This document shows, one piece after another, positions 45,898-55,771 of a stretch of DNA of 64,000 nucleotides. The notes below the pieces were generated by a model, which saw nothing but the letters and a program-made list of their open reading frames with translations, made no database searches and was not told the origin of the DNA. A program made the translations under genes and the position numbers. The DNA is from Nocardioides sp. AX2bis (lineage in GTDB: Bacteria > Actinomycetota > Actinomycetes > Propionibacteriales > Nocardioidaceae), in the NCBI RefSeq assembly GCF_902506435.1, contig NZ_LR733215.1, forward strand, positions 136,459 to 200,458, in the 5' to 3' direction. Numbering within the stretch: the first letter of the stretch is position 1; every line of letters begins with the position of its first letter.

Positions 45898-48138
45898 GTG
45901 TCCGAGGAGCTGGTGGAGCGCGAGGTCGCTCACGAGCAGGCCGTGGTCGACACGGTGTACCTGCGTCTCGACGAGGCCGGGGTGGCCGCCCAGCGGCTGG
46001 CCCGGGAAGGTCACGAGCGCGGTCGGATGGGCCACGAGGGCGGGCTCGTCGAGCGCGACGCGATGGTCTTCCAGGCCGCCCGGCGGATCGCCCAGCTCGA
46101 CGCGGCCCGCGAGGGCCTGGTCTTCGGCCGGCTCGACCTGGACCCGGCCACCGACCCCGAGCCCCGCTACATCGGCCGGCTCGGCCTGCGCGACGCGGAC
46201 CGCGAGTCGCTGCTGGTCGACTGGCGTGCCCCGGCGGCGGCGGTGTTCTACCAGGCCACGGCCGCCACGCCGTCCGGCGTCGTGCGCCGCCGGGTGCTGC
46301 GTTCGGCCGGGCGCACCGTGGTCGGGGTGGAGGACGAGCTGCTCGACACCGAGGCCGCGGCCCGGCTCGAGGCCGAGGGCGTCGAGCTGCCGGTCGTGGG
46401 CGAGGGCGCGCTGATGGCGCAGCTCTCCCGCGCCCGGGACCGGACCATGCACTCGATCGTGGCCACCATCCAGGCCGAGCAGGACGAGGCGATCCGCGCC
46501 CCGAGCCGCGGCGTGGTGACCATCTCGGGAGGCCCGGGCACCGGCAAGACCGTGGTCGCGCTGCACCGCGCGGCGTACCTGCTCTACTCCGACCGGCGGC
46601 GCTACGAGACCGGGGGCGTGCTGGTGATCGGGCCCAGCGGCGTCTTCATGCGCTACATCGAGCGGGTGCTGCCCAGCCTCGGGGAGACCGCGGTGGCGCT
46701 GCGCTCGCTCGGCGAGGTCGTCGAGGGCGTCGTGGCCTCGCGCCACGACCTCCCGGCCGTGGCCGACGTCAAGGGCTCCGCACGGATGGCCGAGCTGCTG
46801 CGCCGGCTGGCGCGGGAGCCGGTCCCCGGCGCCCGGGAGACCTTCCGGACGTTCTGGCGCGACGACGTCCTCGAGCTCGGACCGCAGCAGCTCACGCGCG
46901 TCCGCCGCCAGCTGATGGGCCAGGGCTACCGCAACCGCCAGGTCGACCGGGTCGCGCCGGCCCTGCTCGACGCCCTGTGGCGCCAGGTGCGCAGCGACCG
47001 CGGTCGCGAGCGCGGCCGGGAGGCCTTCGACGACGACCTGCTCTCGCTGCCGGACTTCGTCGACTTCGCCGTCGGCTGGTGGCCGCCGCTGCACGCCGTC
47101 GACGTCCTCGGCTGGCTGCGCGACCCCGAGCTGCTGGCCCGGGTCGGGCGCGGCCTGCTCGAGGACGACGAGCAGCGGCTGCTCACCAAGTCGTGGGGCG
47201 ACCACCCCGTCGCCACCGTCGCCACCGCCGCCAAGGGCGCCCTGTCGGTGCAGGACGTGGCCCTGCTCGACGAGCTGCGCTACGCCCTCGGCGACGTGCC
47301 GGCGCTGGCCCCGGACCGCGAGGACCCGATGCGGGCGGTCGACCAGGCCCTCGAGGGCCGCGTCGACCTGCAGGAGCTGACCACCGCCGCGGACCGGGAG
47401 TACGCCCCCTCGGGGCGTGCCTGGGCGGCGCCCACGGCCAGCATCGAGGACGACGGGTACGCCCACGTCCTCATCGACGAGGCCCAGGACCTGACCCCGA
47501 TGCAGTGGCGGATGGTCGGACGGCGGGGGCGGACGGCGTCCTGGACGATCGTCGGCGACCCCGCCCAGTCCTCGTGGCCGGTCCCGGCCGAGGCCGAGGA
47601 GGCGCGCCGGGCGGCGCTGGAGCGCAAGGCGGTGCACGCCTTCCACCTGTCGACGAACTACCGCAACTCGGCCGAGATCTACGCCTACGCGGCCGCCTAC
47701 GCCCAGCGGGTCGGCCTGGACGCCGACCTGCCCACGGCGGTGCGGTCGACCGGCGTCGACCCGCGCGAGGTCGTCGCGGCCGACGAGGAGCTGGAGACGG
47801 TGGCGCGGCGCGAGGTCGCGTCGCTGGCCGAGCAGGTGAGCGGCACCGTCGGCATCGTCGTGCCGGCCGCCCGCCGCTCCGAGGTCAACGCCTGGCTGGC
47901 CTCGTGGGACGAGCGCGCCGACGACGCCCGCGGCGCCCGGGCGGCCGTCGACTCCTCCGTCGCGCCCTCGGGCGAGGACCGGGTCGTCGTGCTGACCGGC
48001 CTCGACACCAAGGGACTCGAGTTCGACGGCATCGTCGTCCTGCGCCCCCAGGAGATCGAGGACGAGTCGGTCACCGGCCGGGCCACGCTCTACGTCGTGC
48101 TGACCCGGGCGACCCAGCTGCTGACGACGGTCGGCTGA
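45898..48138 (+). CDS. helR: RNA-polymerase-associated UvrD-like ATPase HelR (HelD family)
   Basis: A 746-residue motor ATPase. Walker A is GGPGTGKT (Lys217); DEAQDLTPMQW is motif II; GLDTKGLEFDGIVV and TLYVVLTRATQ are the late helicase motifs. The N-terminal coiled-coil arm (EVAHEQAVVDTVYLRLDE) inserts into the polymerase channel in HelD proteins. Such proteins free stalled RNA polymerase and, as HelR, displace rifamycins. GTG 45898 follows GGGGGGAGC. The 3' end overlaps the convergent MFS gene by 68 bases. Confidence 0.88.
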   Translation: MSEELVEREVAHEQAVVDTVYLRLDEAGVAAQRLAREGHERGRMGHEGGLVERDAMVFQAARRIAQLDAAREGLVFGRLDLDPATDPEPRYIGRLGLRDADRESLLVDWRAPAAAVFYQATAATPSGVVRRRVLRSAGRTVVGVEDELLDTEAAARLEAEGVELPVVGEGALMAQLSRARDRTMHSIVATIQAEQDEAIRAPSRGVVTISGGPGTGKTVVALHRAAYLLYSDRRRYETGGVLVIGPSGVFMRYIERVLPSLGETAVALRSLGEVVEGVVASRHDLPAVADVKGSARMAELLRRLAREPVPGARETFRTFWRDDVLELGPQQLTRVRRQLMGQGYRNRQVDRVAPALLDALWRQVRSDRGRERGREAFDDDLLSLPDFVDFAVGWWPPLHAVDVLGWLRDPELLARVGRGLLEDDEQRLLTKSWGDHPVATVATAAKGALSVQDVALLDELRYALGDVPALAPDREDPMRAVDQALEGRVDLQELTTAADREYAPSGRAWAAPTASIEDDGYAHVLIDEAQDLTPMQWRMVGRRGRTASWTIVGDPAQSSWPVPAEAEEARRAALERKAVHAFHLSTNYRNSAEIYAYAAAYAQRVGLDADLPTAVRSTGVDPREVVAADEELETVARREVASLAEQVSGTVGIVVPAARRSEVNAWLASWDERADDARGARAAVDSSVAPSGEDRVVVLTGLDTKGLEFDGIVVLRPQEIEDESVTGRATLYVVLTRATQLLTTVG

Positions 48139-49546
48139 GGCGGCCCGGGCCCTTCCCCAGGAGCGCGACCACCAGCAGGGCGGCCACGACCACCATCGAG
48201 GCCACCGCGGCGCCGACCACGCCGTCGGCGTACCCCGCGGGCGAGGGGTCGGCGCGGCGTACGGCCGTGGCCAGGCTCCCCAGCAGGGCGACGCCCAGGG
48301 CGATGCCGAGCTCGGCGGCGGTCTCGGAGACGCCCGAGGCGCTGCCGGCCCGTTCGGGCGGCGCCGAGCCGACCATCCGGTCGGTGCACAGGGCCGTGAC
48401 CACGCTGACGGAGAAGGCGGCCAGCGCGAAGCCCGCCATCAGCGGCGCGACCTCGCCGCCGCGGGCGGTGGCGGCGATCACGGCGAAGCCGACGAGCCCG
48501 ACCACGAGCCCGGCGGCGACGACCGTGGCCGGCTGCGCCCGGCGTACGGACCAGGGCGCGACGACCGAGCCGACCAGGCCCAGCGCCACCGCAGGCAGCG
48601 TGGCCAGGCCCGCGTCGAGCACCCCGAGCCCGTAGCCGTTCTGCAGCAGCTGCAGCAGGAGGTACTGCAGGCCGGCGAAGCAGAACAGCGCCCCCAGGTG
48701 GGTGACCACGGCCCGGGCGAAGGCCGCCTCCGAGACCATCTCGACGTCGAGCACCGGCGTGCGCAGGCCGCGCTGGCGGCGCACGAACACGACCCCGGCC
48801 GCGACGCCGACGACCAGGGCGACGGCCGCGGCGGGGGACGGGCCGTCGGCGGCGGTCTCCTTGACCGCCCAGACCACCGGGACCACGGCGCCGAGCGAGA
48901 GCACCACGCTGGCCGGGTCGACCGGGTCGGGGTCGACGGCGGTGTGCTCGGGGAGCAGGAACGGTCCGACGAGCAGCAGCAGCACCATCACCGGCACGCC
49001 CATCAGGAAGACCGAGCCCCACCAGAACCGCTCGAGCAGCACCCCGCCGACCAGGGGGCCGATCGCGCTGCCGACGCCGAGGCTGCCCATCCACACCGCG
49101 ATCGCGGTGGTGCGCTCGCGGGGGTCCTCGAACATCGTGCGGATCAGCGACAGCGTCGAGGGCATCAGGGTCGCCCCGGCCACGCCGAGCAGCGCGCGCG
49201 CCGCGATCAGCAGCTCGGGGGTGGGGGCGAACGCGGCTCCCACCGACACGACGCCGAACACCGCCGCGCCGACGAGCAGCAGTCGACGCCGACCGGTCCG
49301 GTCGCCGAGGGTGCCCATCGTGAGCAGGAGACCGGCGATGAGGAACCCGTACACGTCGACGATCCACAGCAGCTGCGTGGGCGACGGGTCGAGGTCGCGG
49401 GCCAGGACCGGCGCCGCCAGGTGCAGCACGGTGACGTCGAGGGCGATGATGATCGTGGGCAGCGCCAGGACCGCCAGCCCGAGCCACTCCGTACGCCCGG
49501 CGCGTCCCGGCGCCCCGACCTCGCTGCTCATCTCGGTGCCGATCAT
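48071..49546 (-). CDS. MFS drug/metabolite exporter (DHA2/EmrB-QacA type)
   Basis: A 491-residue transporter with about 14 helices. Motif A (GTLGDRTGRRRLLLVG) and motif C-like glycines (GVGSAIGPLVGGVLL) mark the proton-driven drug:H+ antiporter-2 group. The start ALDVTVLHLAAPVLARDL is typical. ATG 49546 or ATG 49531 may be used. The last 20 or so residues are Arg/Ser-rich and overlap the helR 3' end on the other strand. It is divergent from the PhzE-like gene, so it may export that pathway's product or an antibiotic. Confidence 0.88.
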   Translation of the reverse strand: MIGTEMSSEVGAPGRAGRTEWLGLAVLALPTIIIALDVTVLHLAAPVLARDLDPSPTQLLWIVDVYGFLIAGLLLTMGTLGDRTGRRRLLLVGAAVFGVVSVGAAFAPTPELLIAARALLGVAGATLMPSTLSLIRTMFEDPRERTTAIAVWMGSLGVGSAIGPLVGGVLLERFWWGSVFLMGVPVMVLLLLVGPFLLPEHTAVDPDPVDPASVVLSLGAVVPVVWAVKETAADGPSPAAAVALVVGVAAGVVFVRRQRGLRTPVLDVEMVSEAAFARAVVTHLGALFCFAGLQYLLLQLLQNGYGLGVLDAGLATLPAVALGLVGSVVAPWSVRRAQPATVVAAGLVVGLVGFAVIAATARGGEVAPLMAGFALAAFSVSVVTALCTDRMVGSAPPERAGSASGVSETAAELGIALGVALLGSLATAVRRADPSPAGYADGVVGAAVASMVVVAALLVVALLGKGPGRLSRPSSAAGSPGSARRRAWPGR

Positions 49547-49603
49547 CGCAGCCCGGGGCCGAGGACCGTCCGGCCGCCGTCACGGCCCGCCGTCGCCCAG
49601 CCC

Positions 49604-49618
49604 TAGGCTGGCCCCATG
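49604..49618 (+). promoter_or_regulatory. Candidate leaderless -10 of the PhzE-like gene
   Basis: TAGGCT (49604-49609), 6 bases, then ATG 49616; no ribosome binding site. Confidence 0.5.
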
Positions 49619-51568
49619 CCTGACGCGACCGACGCCCGTGCCGCGATCGAGGCGCTGCAGGGGCACGAGGCGTGGGCGATCATCCGGCGCTCGACCCGGA
49701 CCGGCGACCGCGACACCGTCGGCCTGGTCGGCGGGCGACGCTCGGTCGTCGCCTCGCTGCTCGACGTCCCGCTCGAGGACGGCCCGCCGGCCCCCGGCCG
49801 CACCGCCGACCGGTTGCTGGCCGTGCCGTTCCGCCAGGTCGCCGAGCGCGGCTTCGAGACCCACGACGACGGCACCCCGCTGGTGGTGGTCGACGTCGAG
49901 ACCGAGCAGGAGTTCTCGGTCGCCGAGGTCGTGGCCGCGATCGACGACGTCGAGGTGACCTTCGCCGACCGGGGCGGGTTCGAGACCGACGACGAGACCT
50001 ACGCCGGCCTGGTCCGCACGATCATCGACGAGGAGATCGGCCAGGGGGAGGGCGCCAACCTCGTCGTCGGCCGGCACTACCGCGCGCAGGTCGAGGACTG
50101 GGGCCCGGCCCGTGCGCTCGCGGTGTTCAAGCGGCTGCTGGAGCGCGAGCGCGGGACGTACTGGACCTTCTGCTTCTTCACCGGCGACCGCTACCTGATC
50201 GGCGCCACCCCCGAGCGGCACGTCAGCGTGCACGACGGCGACGTCCGGATGAACCCGATCAGCGGCACCTTCCGGATCCCCCGCGACTCGGACGCCGCCG
50301 GCCAGGCCGACCTCAAGGCCGGCCTGCTGGACTTCCTGCGCGACGAGAAGGAGGTCTACGAGCTCTTCATGGTGGTCGACGAGGAGCTGAAGATGATGTG
50401 CGACCTCTGCTCCGAGGGCGGGCAGGTCCTCGGGCCCTTCCTCAAACCGATGAGCCGCCTGGTCCACACCGAGTACCTCCTCGCCGGGCGCAGCGCCCGC
50501 GACCCCCGCGAGATCCTGCGCGACACGATGTACGCCGCCACGGTCACCGGCTCCCCGGTCGAGAACGCCTGCCGGCTGATCAGGAAGTACGAGACCTCGG
50601 GACGCGGCTACTACGGCGCGGCCCTGGCCGTCCTGGGCCGCGACCCCTCCGGGGGACCCGTGATGGACAGCCCGATCGTGATCCGCACCGCCGACGTGGA
50701 CCTCGAGGGCAACCTCACCGTGACCGCCGGCGCCACGCTGGTGCGCGACTCCGACGCCCACTACGAGGTGGCCGAGACCCATGCCAAGGCCGGTGGGATC
50801 CTCTCGGCCTTCGGCCTCGTGCCGCCCGCGCCCACCCCGCAGGTCGACGTGGCCGAGCTGGTCGCCGACGAGGACGTCCTGCTGGCCCTGAACGCCCGCA
50901 ACCGGCGGCTGTCCGGCTTCTGGCTGACCGACCAGGACGACGCCGCGCCCGACCCGCGCCTGGCCGGGCGGAGGGTGGTCGTCCTGGACGGCGAGGACGA
51001 CTTCGTCAACATGCTGCGCCACCTGCTCGCGGTGATGGGCCTGGTCAGCGAGGTGGTCCGGCACGAGGACCTGCCGGCCGACCCCGGGGCGTACGACGGG
51101 TTCTTCGACGCCCACGACCTGGTCGTGGTCGGTCCCGGTCCGGGCGACCCGCGCGACGACGGCGACCCCAAGATGGTGCGGCTGCGGGCCGCGGTGACCG
51201 CCCTGCTCGCGCAGCAGAAGCCGTTCCTGGCGATCTGCCTGGGCCACCAGGCGCTGTGCCACGAGATCGGCGTCCCGCTGGCCTACAAGGACATCGTCTT
51301 CCAGGGCATCCAGTCCCCGGTGACCGTGGGCGGCCGGCGCGAGCGGGTGGGGTTCTACAACACCTTCGTCGGGCGACCGGACTCCTCGACGGTGCTCCCG
51401 GACGGGGTCTCGGTCGACGCCGACCCGGACACCGGCGACGTCGACGCGCTGCGCGGACCGCACTACCGCGGCATCCAGTTCCACGCCGAGTCGATCCTCA
51501 CCGAGCACGGCTACGACCTCGTGCACGGCCTGGTCGTCGACCTGCTGGAGCCCGTCCTCGGGGACTGA
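49616..51568 (+). CDS. Anthranilate-synthase-family fusion (PhzE/ADIC-synthase-like)
   Basis: A 650-residue fusion. Residues 1-410 are a chorismate-binding (TrpE-like) domain: FFTGDRYLIGATPERHVSV, MNPISGTFRIP, FMVVDEELKMM and the GSPVENACRLI segment. Residues 430-650 are a glutaminase: Cys541 in ICLGHQAL, His623/Glu625 in FHAES. This order and length match PhzE, which makes 2-amino-2-deoxyisochorismate, rather than separate TrpE and TrpG. No other phenazine gene is nearby. The product could also be anthranilate. The pabA-like gene starts 1 base after its stop. Confidence 0.88.
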   Translation: MPDATDARAAIEALQGHEAWAIIRRSTRTGDRDTVGLVGGRRSVVASLLDVPLEDGPPAPGRTADRLLAVPFRQVAERGFETHDDGTPLVVVDVETEQEFSVAEVVAAIDDVEVTFADRGGFETDDETYAGLVRTIIDEEIGQGEGANLVVGRHYRAQVEDWGPARALAVFKRLLERERGTYWTFCFFTGDRYLIGATPERHVSVHDGDVRMNPISGTFRIPRDSDAAGQADLKAGLLDFLRDEKEVYELFMVVDEELKMMCDLCSEGGQVLGPFLKPMSRLVHTEYLLAGRSARDPREILRDTMYAATVTGSPVENACRLIRKYETSGRGYYGAALAVLGRDPSGGPVMDSPIVIRTADVDLEGNLTVTAGATLVRDSDAHYEVAETHAKAGGILSAFGLVPPAPTPQVDVAELVADEDVLLALNARNRRLSGFWLTDQDDAAPDPRLAGRRVVVLDGEDDFVNMLRHLLAVMGLVSEVVRHEDLPADPGAYDGFFDAHDLVVVGPGPGDPRDDGDPKMVRLRAAVTALLAQQKPFLAICLGHQALCHEIGVPLAYKDIVFQGIQSPVTVGGRRERVGFYNTFVGRPDSSTVLPDGVSVDADPDTGDVDALRGPHYRGIQFHAESILTEHGYDLVHGLVVDLLEPVLGD

Positions 51569-51569
51569 C

Positions 51570-52181
51570 GTGCCCGACCCGGCCCCGGCGCCCCCCGGAC
51601 GCACCGTGCCCGACGTGGTGGTCGTCGACCACCACGACTCCTACACGCACAGCCTGGTGCACCTGGTCGCCGCCGTCACCGGTGTCCTTCCCACGGTGGT
51701 GCAGCACGACGAGACCGACGCCGCCACCGTGCTCGCGCACTCTCACGTCGTGCTCTCGCCGGGCCCCGGGCACCCGGACGTGCCGGCCGACTTCGCGGTC
51801 GGGGCGGCGGTGCTGCGCGGGGCGGCCGCGACCCGTACCCCCGTCCTCGGGGTCTGCCTCGGGATGCAGGGACTGGTCACGACCTACGGCGGCCGGGTCG
51901 ACCGCGTCCCGCCCGGGCACGGGGTGCTGGCCACGGTCCGCCACGACGGGGCGGGCGTCTTCGCCGGCGTGCCCGACGGGTTCGACGCGGTGCGCTACCA
52001 CTCGCTGGCCGCGGTGGAGCTGCCCTCCTGCCTGCGCCGCACCGCGGTCGACGAGCGGACCGGGCTGACCATGGGCGTTGCGCACGTCGACCTCCCGCAG
52101 GTCGGCGTCCAGTTCCACCCCGAGTCGGTGCTCACCGAGCACGGCGCCGCGCTGGTCTCCGGCTTCCTGGGGCTCCGGTGA
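51570..52181 (+). CDS. pabA: Aminodeoxychorismate/anthranilate synthase glutaminase subunit (PabA-like)
   Basis: A 203-residue class I glutaminase: VVVDHHDSYTHSLVHL, oxyanion loop LSPGPGHPDVP, nucleophile in GVCLGMQG, HisxGlu in FHPESVLTEHG. It should hand ammonia to the PabB-like protein encoded next (GTGA overlap), giving 4-amino-4-deoxychorismate for folate. GTG 51570 starts one base after the PhzE-like stop. Confidence 0.88.
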   Translation: MPDPAPAPPGRTVPDVVVVDHHDSYTHSLVHLVAAVTGVLPTVVQHDETDAATVLAHSHVVLSPGPGHPDVPADFAVGAAVLRGAAATRTPVLGVCLGMQGLVTTYGGRVDRVPPGHGVLATVRHDGAGVFAGVPDGFDAVRYHSLAAVELPSCLRRTAVDERTGLTMGVAHVDLPQVGVQFHPESVLTEHGAALVSGFLGLR

Positions 52182-53446
52182 GCCCGGCCGAGGCGCTCGC
52201 CGCGGTCGGGGCCCACCCGCGCAGCGCCTGGCTGGACGGGCCGTGGACCGACGGGCCCTGGCTCGGGCTGCTCGACGACGCGGACCCGTCGCTGACCTAC
52301 GACGCCGCCACGCGCACCGTCACCCGGCACGCGGGCGGCCGTGCCGACGCGGTCGGCGACGACCCGTTCGCGGCGCTCGAGGACGCCCTGGCCGACGGGC
52401 CCGCGGACGCCCGGTGGGTCGGGTGGGCGGGATACGCCGCCCGCCCGGACCTGCCGGCGCTGACCGGCTGGACCGGCGGGCTGCCCGACGCGGTCTGGAT
52501 GCGGCCCTCGCGCTGGGTGGCGGTCCGCCCCGACGGGGGTCGTGTGCCCCAGCACGGTCCCGGCGCCGTCGTGGGGCACACGACCTCCCCGGACGCCGAG
52601 GGGCCGCCGGGCGACGACGTGCCGGCCTGGTACGCCGCCGCGTTCGCCGAGGTCCAGGAGCAGCTCCATGCCGGCAACACCTACGAGGTGAACCTGACCT
52701 ACCGGGAGGACCTGGCCTCCGACCGCGCACCGCTCGAGGTCTACGCGGCGCTGCGGACGGGCAGCCCCGCGCCGTACGCCGCCCTGGTCCGCCACGACCT
52801 CCCGGGCGCACGCGGCTGGATGCTGGGCTCGTCGCCCGAGCGGTACGCCCGCGTCGAGCTCGCCGCCGACGGGTCGCGTCGGATCGAGACCCGGCCGATC
52901 AAGGGCACCCTGCCCCGCGACGCCGACCCGGTGACCGACGCGGCGCTGGCGGCGCGCCTGGCCGCCGAGCCCCGCTTCCGCGCCGAGAACCTGATGATCG
53001 TCGACTTGCTGCGCCACGACCTGGCGGTGGTCGGGGAGCCGGGGTCGGTGGAGGTGCCGTCGCTGATGGCCGTCGAGTCGTACCCCGGGGTGCACCAGCT
53101 CGTCTCGACCGTCCGCGCCCGGCTGCGGCCCGAGGTGACGACGGTCGGGGCGCTGCGCTCGCTGTTCCCGGCCGGGTCGATGACCGGGGCGCCGAAGCGC
53201 CGCACGATGGAGGTGATCGGCGCCGTGGAGGGCTCGCCCCGCGGCCCGTACGCCGGGGCGGTCGGCTGGGTCGGCGCCGACGGCCGGGCCGACCTCGGCG
53301 TCGTGATCCGGACCCTGACCACCGCCGGCGACGACCGGTGGCAGCTCGGGACCGGGGGCGGGGTCACCGTGCAGTCGACGGCTGCCCAGGAGTGGGAGGA
53401 GTCGCGCTGGAAGGCAGCCCGGCTGCGGGCGGCGCTGCTCGGGTGA
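52178..53446 (+). CDS. pabB: Aminodeoxychorismate synthase component I (PabB-like)
   Basis: A 422-residue chorismate-binding enzyme: EQLHAGNTYEVNLTYR, ETRPIKGTLPRD, ENLMIVDLLRHDL and SLFPAGSMTGAPKRRTMEVI, with the Lys of PIKGT that separates PabB from TrpE. It converts chorismate plus ammonia to aminodeoxychorismate. I see no fused PabC lyase domain, so pabC must be elsewhere. It is coupled to the PabA-like gene. Confidence 0.9.
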   Translation: MSPAEALAAVGAHPRSAWLDGPWTDGPWLGLLDDADPSLTYDAATRTVTRHAGGRADAVGDDPFAALEDALADGPADARWVGWAGYAARPDLPALTGWTGGLPDAVWMRPSRWVAVRPDGGRVPQHGPGAVVGHTTSPDAEGPPGDDVPAWYAAAFAEVQEQLHAGNTYEVNLTYREDLASDRAPLEVYAALRTGSPAPYAALVRHDLPGARGWMLGSSPERYARVELAADGSRRIETRPIKGTLPRDADPVTDAALAARLAAEPRFRAENLMIVDLLRHDLAVVGEPGSVEVPSLMAVESYPGVHQLVSTVRARLRPEVTTVGALRSLFPAGSMTGAPKRRTMEVIGAVEGSPRGPYAGAVGWVGADGRADLGVVIRTLTTAGDDRWQLGTGGGVTVQSTAAQEWEESRWKAARLRAALLG

Positions 53447-53449
53447 GCC

Positions 53450-54886
53450 TCAGCCGTCGACGGTCTCCGGCATCAGGTCGGCGCCGGGGTCGAGGGTGAG
53501 CGGCTGGCGGTTGCCGGGCAGCGTGAGCACAAAGCGCGCGCCCCCGGCGGGGGAGGAGGTCACCTCGACGTCGCCGGAGTGCCGGTGGACGGCCTGCTGC
53601 ACGATCGACAGCCCCAGGCCCGAGCCGGGCATGGACCGCGACTCCTCGGCCCGCCAGAAGCGCTCGAAGACGTGCGGGCGGTCGCGCTCGGCCACGCCCG
53701 GGCCCTCGTCGTCGACGGTCAGCACGCCGTCGCGCATCCGGGCGGTGACGGTGCCGCCGGTGGGGCTCCACTTCGTGGCGTTGTCGAGCAGGTTGGTCAC
53801 GGCGCGTTCCAGGGTGGCGGCGTCACCGACCACCCACCACGGCTGGACCTCGACGTCGAGGCGGATCGAGGGGGCGCGCAGGCGTACCCGGGCCACGGCG
53901 TTCTCCACCACGCCGGCGAGGTCGACGGGCTCGACCGCGGGCCGGACGCCGTCGTCGCGCGCGAGCTGCACGAGGTCGCCGATCAGGGTCGTGAGCTCCT
54001 CGATCTGCGCGCGCACGTCCTCGATCAGCTCGCGGCGCATCTCCGAGGGCAGCGCCGGGCCGAGGTCGCCCGACTCGGCCTGGCTGAGCAGGTCGAGGTT
54101 GGTGCGCAGCGAGGTGAGCGGGGTGCGCAGCTCGTGCCCGGCGTCGGCGACGAGCTGGCGCTGCCGGTCCCGGGAGGCGGCGAGGGCGGCCAGCATCTGG
54201 TTGAAGGCGGCGGCCAGGCGGGCGATCTCGTCGTCACCCTCGACCGCCATCGGGGTCAGGTCCTCGGTGCGCGCGATGTGCTCCACCGACCGGGTCAGCC
54301 GCCGCACGGGTCGCAGGCCGTTGCTGGCGACCGCCCACCCGGCCGCGCCGGCCACCGCGACGCCGAGCAGCCCGAAGACCAGCATCACGGTGCCCAGCCG
54401 GGCCAGGACCTGCTGCTGGGAGTCCAACGACTGCGCGATCAGCAGGGCCGTGCCGGCCTCGGGCGAGGGCACCGCCGCGATCCGGTAGTCCTCCCCGGTG
54501 GTCGCTGCGACGGTGCGCAGGCTGGAGGACCGCGCGCCCTCGGCGACCTCGACCTCGGGCGGCGACTGGCCCAGCGACAGCGGCGGCCCGTAGTCGTAGG
54601 TGTGCACCCGCACGTCGTCGGAGTAGAGGAACGCGATCCGGACGTCGGCGGCGCCGAGCGCCGCAGCCGGCACCTGTGCGGTGGTCAGCTGGGACAGCGT
54701 CGGTGAGGAGGCGGCCTGCTCCGCGCGGGTCATCAGCGACTCGTCGAGCGTGCTCTGCAGCTGCGAGCGGACGGTCATGTACGCCGCGTACGCCACGAGC
54801 GCGACCGTCAGGCCGACCGCCATGGTGGTCAGCCCGATCACCCGGCTGGCCAGGGACCGGCGGTAGCGCCAGACGCGCCGGCGCAC
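53450..54886 (-). CDS. Two-component sensor histidine kinase (MprB-like)
   Basis: A 478-residue kinase: N-terminal helix, extracytoplasmic sensor (about residues 40-160), second helix (VMLVFGLLGVAVAGAAGWAV), HAMP, dimerisation/phosphoacceptor box DAGHELRTPLTSLRTN and an ATPase domain (NLLDNATKWSP, DDEGPGV, GSGLGLSIV). The HELRTPLTSLRTN wording is that of the MprB/TrcS group. It lies one base after the response regulator gene. MprAB controls envelope stress in mycobacteria; that role is inferred here. Confidence 0.9.
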   Translation of the reverse strand: MRRRVWRYRRSLASRVIGLTTMAVGLTVALVAYAAYMTVRSQLQSTLDESLMTRAEQAASSPTLSQLTTAQVPAAALGAADVRIAFLYSDDVRVHTYDYGPPLSLGQSPPEVEVAEGARSSSLRTVAATTGEDYRIAAVPSPEAGTALLIAQSLDSQQQVLARLGTVMLVFGLLGVAVAGAAGWAVASNGLRPVRRLTRSVEHIARTEDLTPMAVEGDDEIARLAAAFNQMLAALAASRDRQRQLVADAGHELRTPLTSLRTNLDLLSQAESGDLGPALPSEMRRELIEDVRAQIEELTTLIGDLVQLARDDGVRPAVEPVDLAGVVENAVARVRLRAPSIRLDVEVQPWWVVGDAATLERAVTNLLDNATKWSPTGGTVTARMRDGVLTVDDEGPGVAERDRPHVFERFWRAEESRSMPGSGLGLSIVQQAVHRHSGDVEVTSSPAGGARFVLTLPGNRQPLTLDPGADLMPETVDG

Positions 54887-54887
54887 C

Positions 54888-55607
54888 TCAGCCCGCCTTG
54901 AGGACGTAGCCGACGCCGCGCACCGTGTGGATCAGGCGGTGCTCGCCGGCCGCCTCGGTCTTGCGCCGGACGTAGCCGACGTAGACCTCGAGGGAGTTGG
55001 CGCTGGTCGGGAAGTCGAAGCCCCAGACCTCCTCCAGGATGAACGAGCGGTCGAGCACCCGGCGGGGCCGGCGCAGGAACATCTCCAGCAGCGCGAACTC
55101 GGTGCGGGTCAGGTCGATGCTGCGACCGGCCCGGTCCACCTCGCGGGTCGCGACGTTCATCGTCAGGTCGCTGAAGGCCAGCACCTCGTCGTCCTCCCCC
55201 GGGGTGGGCGTGGTCCGTCGCAGCAGCGCCCGGATCCGGGCCAGCAGCTCCTGGAGGGCGAACGGTTTGGTGAGGTAGTCGTCGGCGCCCGCGTCGAGGC
55301 CCTCGACCCGGTCGCCGACGGCGTCGCGGGCGGTGAGCACCAGCAGCGGCACGTCGTTGCCGGCCGCCCGGAGCGCGCGGGTCGTCTCGAGGCCGTCGAG
55401 CCGCGGCATCATCACGTCCATCACGACCACGGCGGGGTCCGTCTCGCCGATCACGGCCAGCGCCTCCGCGCCGTCGGCGGCGAGGCGGACGGCGTACCCG
55501 TTGAACTCCAGCGAGCGGCGCAGCGACTCCCGCACGGCGCGGTCGTCCTCGACGACCAGCACGCGCGGGCGCTCGGCGCCGGGGGTGCTGCTGGCGGGGG
55601 TGCTCAC
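54888..55607 (-). CDS. Response regulator, OmpR/PhoB family (MprA-like)
   Basis: About 239 residues from GTG 55607 (GGAGCG upstream). Receiver domain with acidic pocket and phospho-acceptor ([23 protein letters not shown]), the switch Thr/Lys (LTARDAV, YLTKPF), and a winged-helix output domain ([33 protein letters not shown]). Partner of the kinase that follows. Direct repeats of the kind OmpR proteins bind occur upstream of a lipoprotein gene at 61535-61594. Confidence 0.92.
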   Translation of the reverse strand: MSTPASSTPGAERPRVLVVEDDRAVRESLRRSLEFNGYAVRLAADGAEALAVIGETDPAVVVMDVMMPRLDGLETTRALRAAGNDVPLLVLTARDAVGDRVEGLDAGADDYLTKPFALQELLARIRALLRRTTPTPGEDDEVLAFSDLTMNVATREVDRAGRSIDLTRTEFALLEMFLRRPRRVLDRSFILEEVWGFDFPTSANSLEVYVGYVRRKTEAAGEHRLIHTVRGVGYVLKAG

Positions 55608-55771
55608 CGCTCCACTCTGCCAGCCGGGGCTGAGGTGTGCCTGAGAGTCGACGGTACGGCCCGCCTCGTGCTGCCGGTGCTGCTGGACGGGAGCCGGACC
55701 GGGGTGGCGTTGGTCTAGCATCGCGCTCGTCAGCGGGTCCTGCTCCGGGCCCCGGACACGGGGGGACGTGC

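Noticed and set aside
48071..48138. 68-base overlap of helR and the MFS gene as evidence of an error
   Set aside because: Convergent 3' overlaps of this size occur in dense genomes, and both proteins reach their normal family length.
49616..53446. Phenazine biosynthesis cluster
   Set aside because: Only the PhzE-like gene is present; PabA and PabB belong to folate synthesis and no other phz gene is seen.
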